From Pipra filicauda (taxonomy: Eukaryota > Chordata > Aves > Passeriformes > Pipridae), in contig NW_024105003.1 in assembly GCF_003945595.2 (NCBI RefSeq), positions 1 through 64,000 on the forward strand: 64,000 nucleotides of DNA. Reading direction: 5' to 3'. Both the position numbers and the translations under genes were made by a program. Below are positions 60,001 to 64,000 of the stretch, in pieces (the first letter of the stretch is position 1; every line of letters starts with the position of its first letter). Under the pieces are notes generated by a model. The model was not told the origin of the DNA. It saw only the letters and a list, made by a program, of their open reading frames with translations, and did no database searches.

Positions 60001-63000
60001 CCCAGCTCGTGTTTCCTGGTGCAGAGAAAACACATGAAACTGTTTTGTCCTTCTTCTGGACACGCCTTGTGAGCCCGTGGGGCTTGTAATCCTCAGAAAC
60101 AGGGGAAGGCAAAATGAATCTGTAGAGATGAGAGGACGGGGGCTGGAGGAACGACCTGAGGTGGCTCAGCCGCTTCCGAGCGGCTCTACTGACAACCTGA
60201 CACGTCTGGAAATCCAGGTGGATTCAGAGGTGCCCATCAGGGTTTAAATTCACACAAAGGAAAACATTTTCTGGAGAATTTTTAAAGGGAGCCGCGGAGT
60301 TAAGTGCTGGAGAAGTCCTCAAACACGGAATGTATAAGGGGAGAGCTCTGATTAGTTTTTGTCTTTCAAGTAATCATTTTAAATGACTCAGCTGTTTTCA
60401 ATTTTATTTTTTCCCCCGTGGTTTAAATGTTCAAGAGATCGTTGGCAGCTCTCAAAACACCAGCAGAGTAACGTTCACCCTCTGGTTTTGATCCTGTTTA
60501 AAGATTTTCCAGCTATCCATAACTTTTATTTCATTCAGTTTACACTCTTCTACTCGTATTGCATACATTTATTTTGTTTATTGCAATCTGGATTGGTGGC
60601 AAGGCCAATTAACAGCTGCTGAACTCTGCTGGTTAAAAACTCCCTTTTCAGTTGTATACAACCTTGCCAAAATCCAATTGCTCAGGCTGAAATTTGTCAT
60701 TTTGATTGCTTGCCTCAAGCAGAACTATTTTGGAAGGGTTCAGCAAAGTCATTCCAGTGGTTTCCGAAAATGAGGCTCCCACAAAATGTTAACACATCTA
60801 GCAATTAAAAACAATTTCTGGTGGCCTTTTTTTCTTCTGACTGCTTTGAGCCTTTGTCATTTTGAACAGAAATGTTATATTTGCCATCTGGGATGTGACT
60901 TTTCTGTGTTGCAAAACTGGCCAAGTTATAAATGTTTAGAAAGACAAAGTCTTACGTTTGTGTGAGTTCAGGGAAGCAGTTTATTTTGTTTTTTTCCGTG
61001 AAAACTTAACATCACTGAGCCAAATAGTAAACACTAAGGAAATTAAACCAACACTGTCTTTGCAAGGCTTAAAGAAATCGTGGTTTTCCTGAATTGCTAC
61101 TTCATGCTTCTGTAAGTGATGCTTTGGTCATGAACTGAAGCTGAGGGAATTGTGGTGCCCCTTCTGTGTTCCCAAGAGACCACAATTGTTTGGGAGGAAA
61201 TGCACCTCCTTGCTTGGAACCAGAAGGTCACAGAAGCTGGAGCAGGGAGGTCAAAGGATGGAATGACAAAGGAGTTCAGAAGGTCTCATCAGGAAACTGG
61301 AACCACGGAGTATTGGGCAGGGTTTGATACTTTTGGTTGGAAACTGGGACTGGGAGGGAGGAATATGAGCTGGGATGTGAGAACCGGAGGAGACCAGGAG
61401 TCAGCTAGTGTGGGAACGGGCTGGGCTGGAATTCTGAGGTTAGGGAATGCCCTGCTGCAGTTCTGGGGACTAGGACTAGCCAAATAAAGAAACAGCACTG
61501 CTGAGGTCTGCTGGGAACCGTGGTGACTATCCGGGCTGGGGAAGGGATGGGGCTGGACCCGAGCTGACACAGGGGGAGGTGGAACAGAAACACCCACCAC
61601 ATCTGGAGGCATCAGTGGGCAAAGAAGCCCCTGAGCCTGCTGCCCAAACCTTCCAGTGCCTTGTTGTTCCTGTGCTGTAGGAACCCCCCCAGCAAAACGT
61701 TCAACTGGTTCCCTTTCCTGCTGAGTCAAGGAGAGGACAACAGCTCCCACCACTGTCAGCTGCTTCATTACAAAGAGAGGTGGTGGCTCCAACAGATCCA
61801 AGCAGTCGTGCTGAGGAGCCATGTGGGTGCCCATATGTTGTAACAGAGTGTATTTTTTTTGCTTTAAATCCAGGAGACAACGTGCTCCCAACACCATGAA
61901 AGTTGCAATGTCAAGAATTAAAGTCGTCCGTGCAATGAATTCAGTTAATTCTGCACAGCGGTGTCACTTTAGTTTGTCGTTTATTAACTTCTTCATGTTC
62001 AACTTTGCAACCTTAATATTCTTTTAAGATAGCTTTATGTGTGCAATGAACATGCAACTGAAGCAGGAGGGAAGCTTCTATCCCCTGGCCTCAGTTAGAT
62101 TTTCATGTCAATTAGACTGTCTGGCACTGGGTTTAATAACTTTCTAATTGCCATTGCAGCACTTAGTTAGATCAATGCCCACCCTTCCTGATAAAATTGA
62201 TTTTAAATAGCAGTTGTTAAAAGGCACCAGGTGAAAAGCAAGATAAGATTAATAGGAACCCCTCTTTTCTTCCAGACAACTCTCATTAATAAAGCTTGTT
62301 TCTTGTTTTGTTTTAACATGGGTTTGCATTAAAAAAAAAAATAAATAAAAATTTATATATTTATAGAATCAAACCATTCCAACACTTTCTGAGTTTCCTT
62401 TCTGAGATGTTGTGGATGGGAGGGAGAAAAGGGAGAACAGTCCCTTCTGGAGAAGGAATAATGCCCCAAAAAGGATTTGTTACAGCTCTGAGGACTGGAA
62501 AGCAGCTTGGGTGGTGGGCCAGTGTGGTCCCACAGCCACCACTTCGCTGACAGCTCAGAAATGTGCTGCACTTCGAGCAAGTTCAACCTTCCTTTGTGTC
62601 CTCACTGTACTGTGTGGGTTTGTTAAGTGCACCATCTGTCAGGATAATGAGACCATTTTCACTTCCCTGCTCCATAACCTCCTGATGTAGATGAAGAGCT
62701 TGGAATATGGACCTGCTTTCTCCTTTCACAGGGGCTTTATTGGAAAAACATGCTTGCTTTTACCCACATTAAAAAAAAATAAGAAGGTGTGTGGGTGTGA
62801 TTAATCAATACACAGGCTATAAAAAGGTGGGTACTCCTTCTCCTTGCTACACACCTGAGAATAAACCCACTGCAAGCCAGGCTTAATGAACTGCACTTTA
62901 GTCAGATGCCTGTCAGATGCTTGTCAGAACATGTAACTGCTCTCTTAGGGGAGAACAGCCCCTCCACCCTTCAGCTGAAATAGCAGCAAGTTCAAAAGGA

Positions 63001-64000
63001 TGTCGCTGAGTCAGTGCCTGGGACCTAGAAAGTTTGGAATTTTGTTTTTTTATGAGATGGGGAAAAGGCAAAAAAAAAAAAAGAAGGGGGATTTGAAGTA
63101 CTGTGTAGTGCCTTTGGTGCCTGACCTTGCTCATTAATCTCTGCTCCTTTGAAAAGGCTTGGAAAATTACATTACCCTACACCATCAGTCCTCACTCAAT
63201 AAATACAGACACTAAAGTCGGGGACGAGAAATCCCACAGAGCTCTGGTATTGACTTGTTAGAATTCCAGGCTTCCAATACAGTAACTGCCTATAAGTAAT
63301 GAACAAGCTGCTGAGAAGGACACCTTGCCCTTCTGGATTCATTCCCCCCTCTTTTATGGGATCTATTCATGGCCACTTTTTACTCCCTTATGCTAAACTG
63401 TGAATTGTCCTGTGTGCCAGTAAGGTCTTTTCTATTACTCTGTGAGATGAAATTAGAGGAAGAGCAGAGCTGTGCTCGTGTTCTGTCTCAGAGCCAACAG
63501 TCGCCTTCACCTCAGCACCAGTTCCTTCAGTAGGGGAGGGGAAAGAAAAAAAGGTGGCAGGGATGTGGGGTGGAATTGTATCTCTTCCATTGCAGAATGA
63601 TGGAGCAGTGACTTGGGTGCTTTGGCATTTTAAGAACATGTGAGTTTACTTGTCCTGTGAAATCAGAGCTCTCTGTTTGAGGGCACATCATCTCTGATTC
63701 CAGTGCAGAAGCCTCCTGTCCTCCTTACCCAGGGGTGCTGCACCAGGACCCAGGGAGGAAGGATAGGGGGCACACGTTGGAGAACTGTGTTAGGAGGTGC
63801 TCACTGTGGCTTTCTGTGCAACCTCATGTCAGTGTGGGCCTTCCTTGGCTTGGGTAGCAAAGAGGAGCATGGCCACGAATACCTTTCAAAGGATTCTTGT
63901 CTTCTACAGACGTACATCCAGCACATCTGCCTCACCCATCCTCTTTTCTTTTTCCTTCATTCTCAGTCCTGCAGACCTGTACTGGCTGCCTTTGACACCT
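57073..64000. other. unassigned intron 2 sequence to the window edge (6.9 kb)
   Basis: No exon recognised, including the expected PCP4 exon 3. T run at 57,478-57,496; AT-rich palindromic stretch at about 58,835-58,885; CpG-containing patch at about 59,940-60,190; a 202-codon proline-rich minus-strand frame at 61,289-61,897 without a recognised domain; TAAT-rich stretch at 62,090-62,240. Confidence 0.4.

Larger units (their letters stand above)
44781..64000 (+). other. PCP4: PCP4 intron 2 (left 19.2 kb, continues beyond the window)
   Basis: The intron begins gtaagg. I looked through to the right edge for the final coding exon, expected to start with AT and to encode an acidic segment followed by the IQ motif, and did not find it. 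Contents are CR1 fragments at 47.5-48.75, 53.4-53.7 and 56.85-57.07 kb, an AAT/AAC microsatellite at 55.3 kb, and otherwise AT-rich unique sequence. Confidence 0.75.

Noticed and set aside
62365..62400. CR1-tail-like words 'tagaatcaaaccattccaac'
   Set aside because: Word order and strand do not match a CR1 end and no adjoining CR1 sequence follows.
44781..64000. PCP4 exon 3 (acidic segment plus IQ motif)
   Set aside because: Searched by eye for an acceptor followed by AT and the expected acidic and IQ-coding sequence on the plus strand; nothing matched, so it is taken to lie beyond the right edge.

Overview
The window is nuclear DNA from a bird. Two things show this. First, at least 27 fragments of the avian CR1 non-LTR retrotransposon (chicken repeat 1) are scattered through it, many ending in the typical 3' tail (attctrtgattcta-like). 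Second, it carries the first two coding exons of a vertebrate gene that I recognise as PCP4 (Purkinje cell protein 4, also PEP-19). No prokaryotic features, rRNA or tRNA genes were seen. The species cannot be fixed from the sequence.

Layout. (1) 1-23,295 is upstream flank with no exon I can assign. It holds CR1 pieces in both orientations, a 316-bp (TTTTC)n tract at 11,845-12,160 and long unique stretches. In human the gene upstream of PCP4 is IGSF5, but I found no recognisable IGSF5 exon. (2) 23,296-23,810 is a CpG island holding the PCP4 promoter and coding exon 1 (Met-Ser-Glu, 23,604-23,612) with a strong donor. (3) 23,613-44,728 is intron 1, about 21.1 kb, with a compound TATC repeat, several CR1s and a second GC/CpG-rich patch around 34.3-34.9 kb with a run of 26 C. 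(4) 44,729-44,780 is coding exon 2 (52 nt, 17 codons plus one base). (5) 44,781-64,000 is intron 2, at least 19.2 kb and open at the right edge. The last coding exon, which carries the calmodulin-binding IQ motif, was not found and should lie to the right.

Almost every open reading frame in the window is a chance frame or a decayed CR1 reverse transcriptase frame. The observations I rate most interesting are: a near-identical inverted CR1 pair (41.7 and 47.5 kb) bracketing exon 2, which could fold the pre-mRNA into a long duplex; a near-identical direct CR1 pair (39.4 and 53.4 kb) also bracketing exon 2, which could delete it by recombination; a tandem splice donor at the end of exon 2 that would add or drop three residues in frame; and a roughly 115-bp non-CR1 sequence duplicated on either side of the PCP4 promoter.
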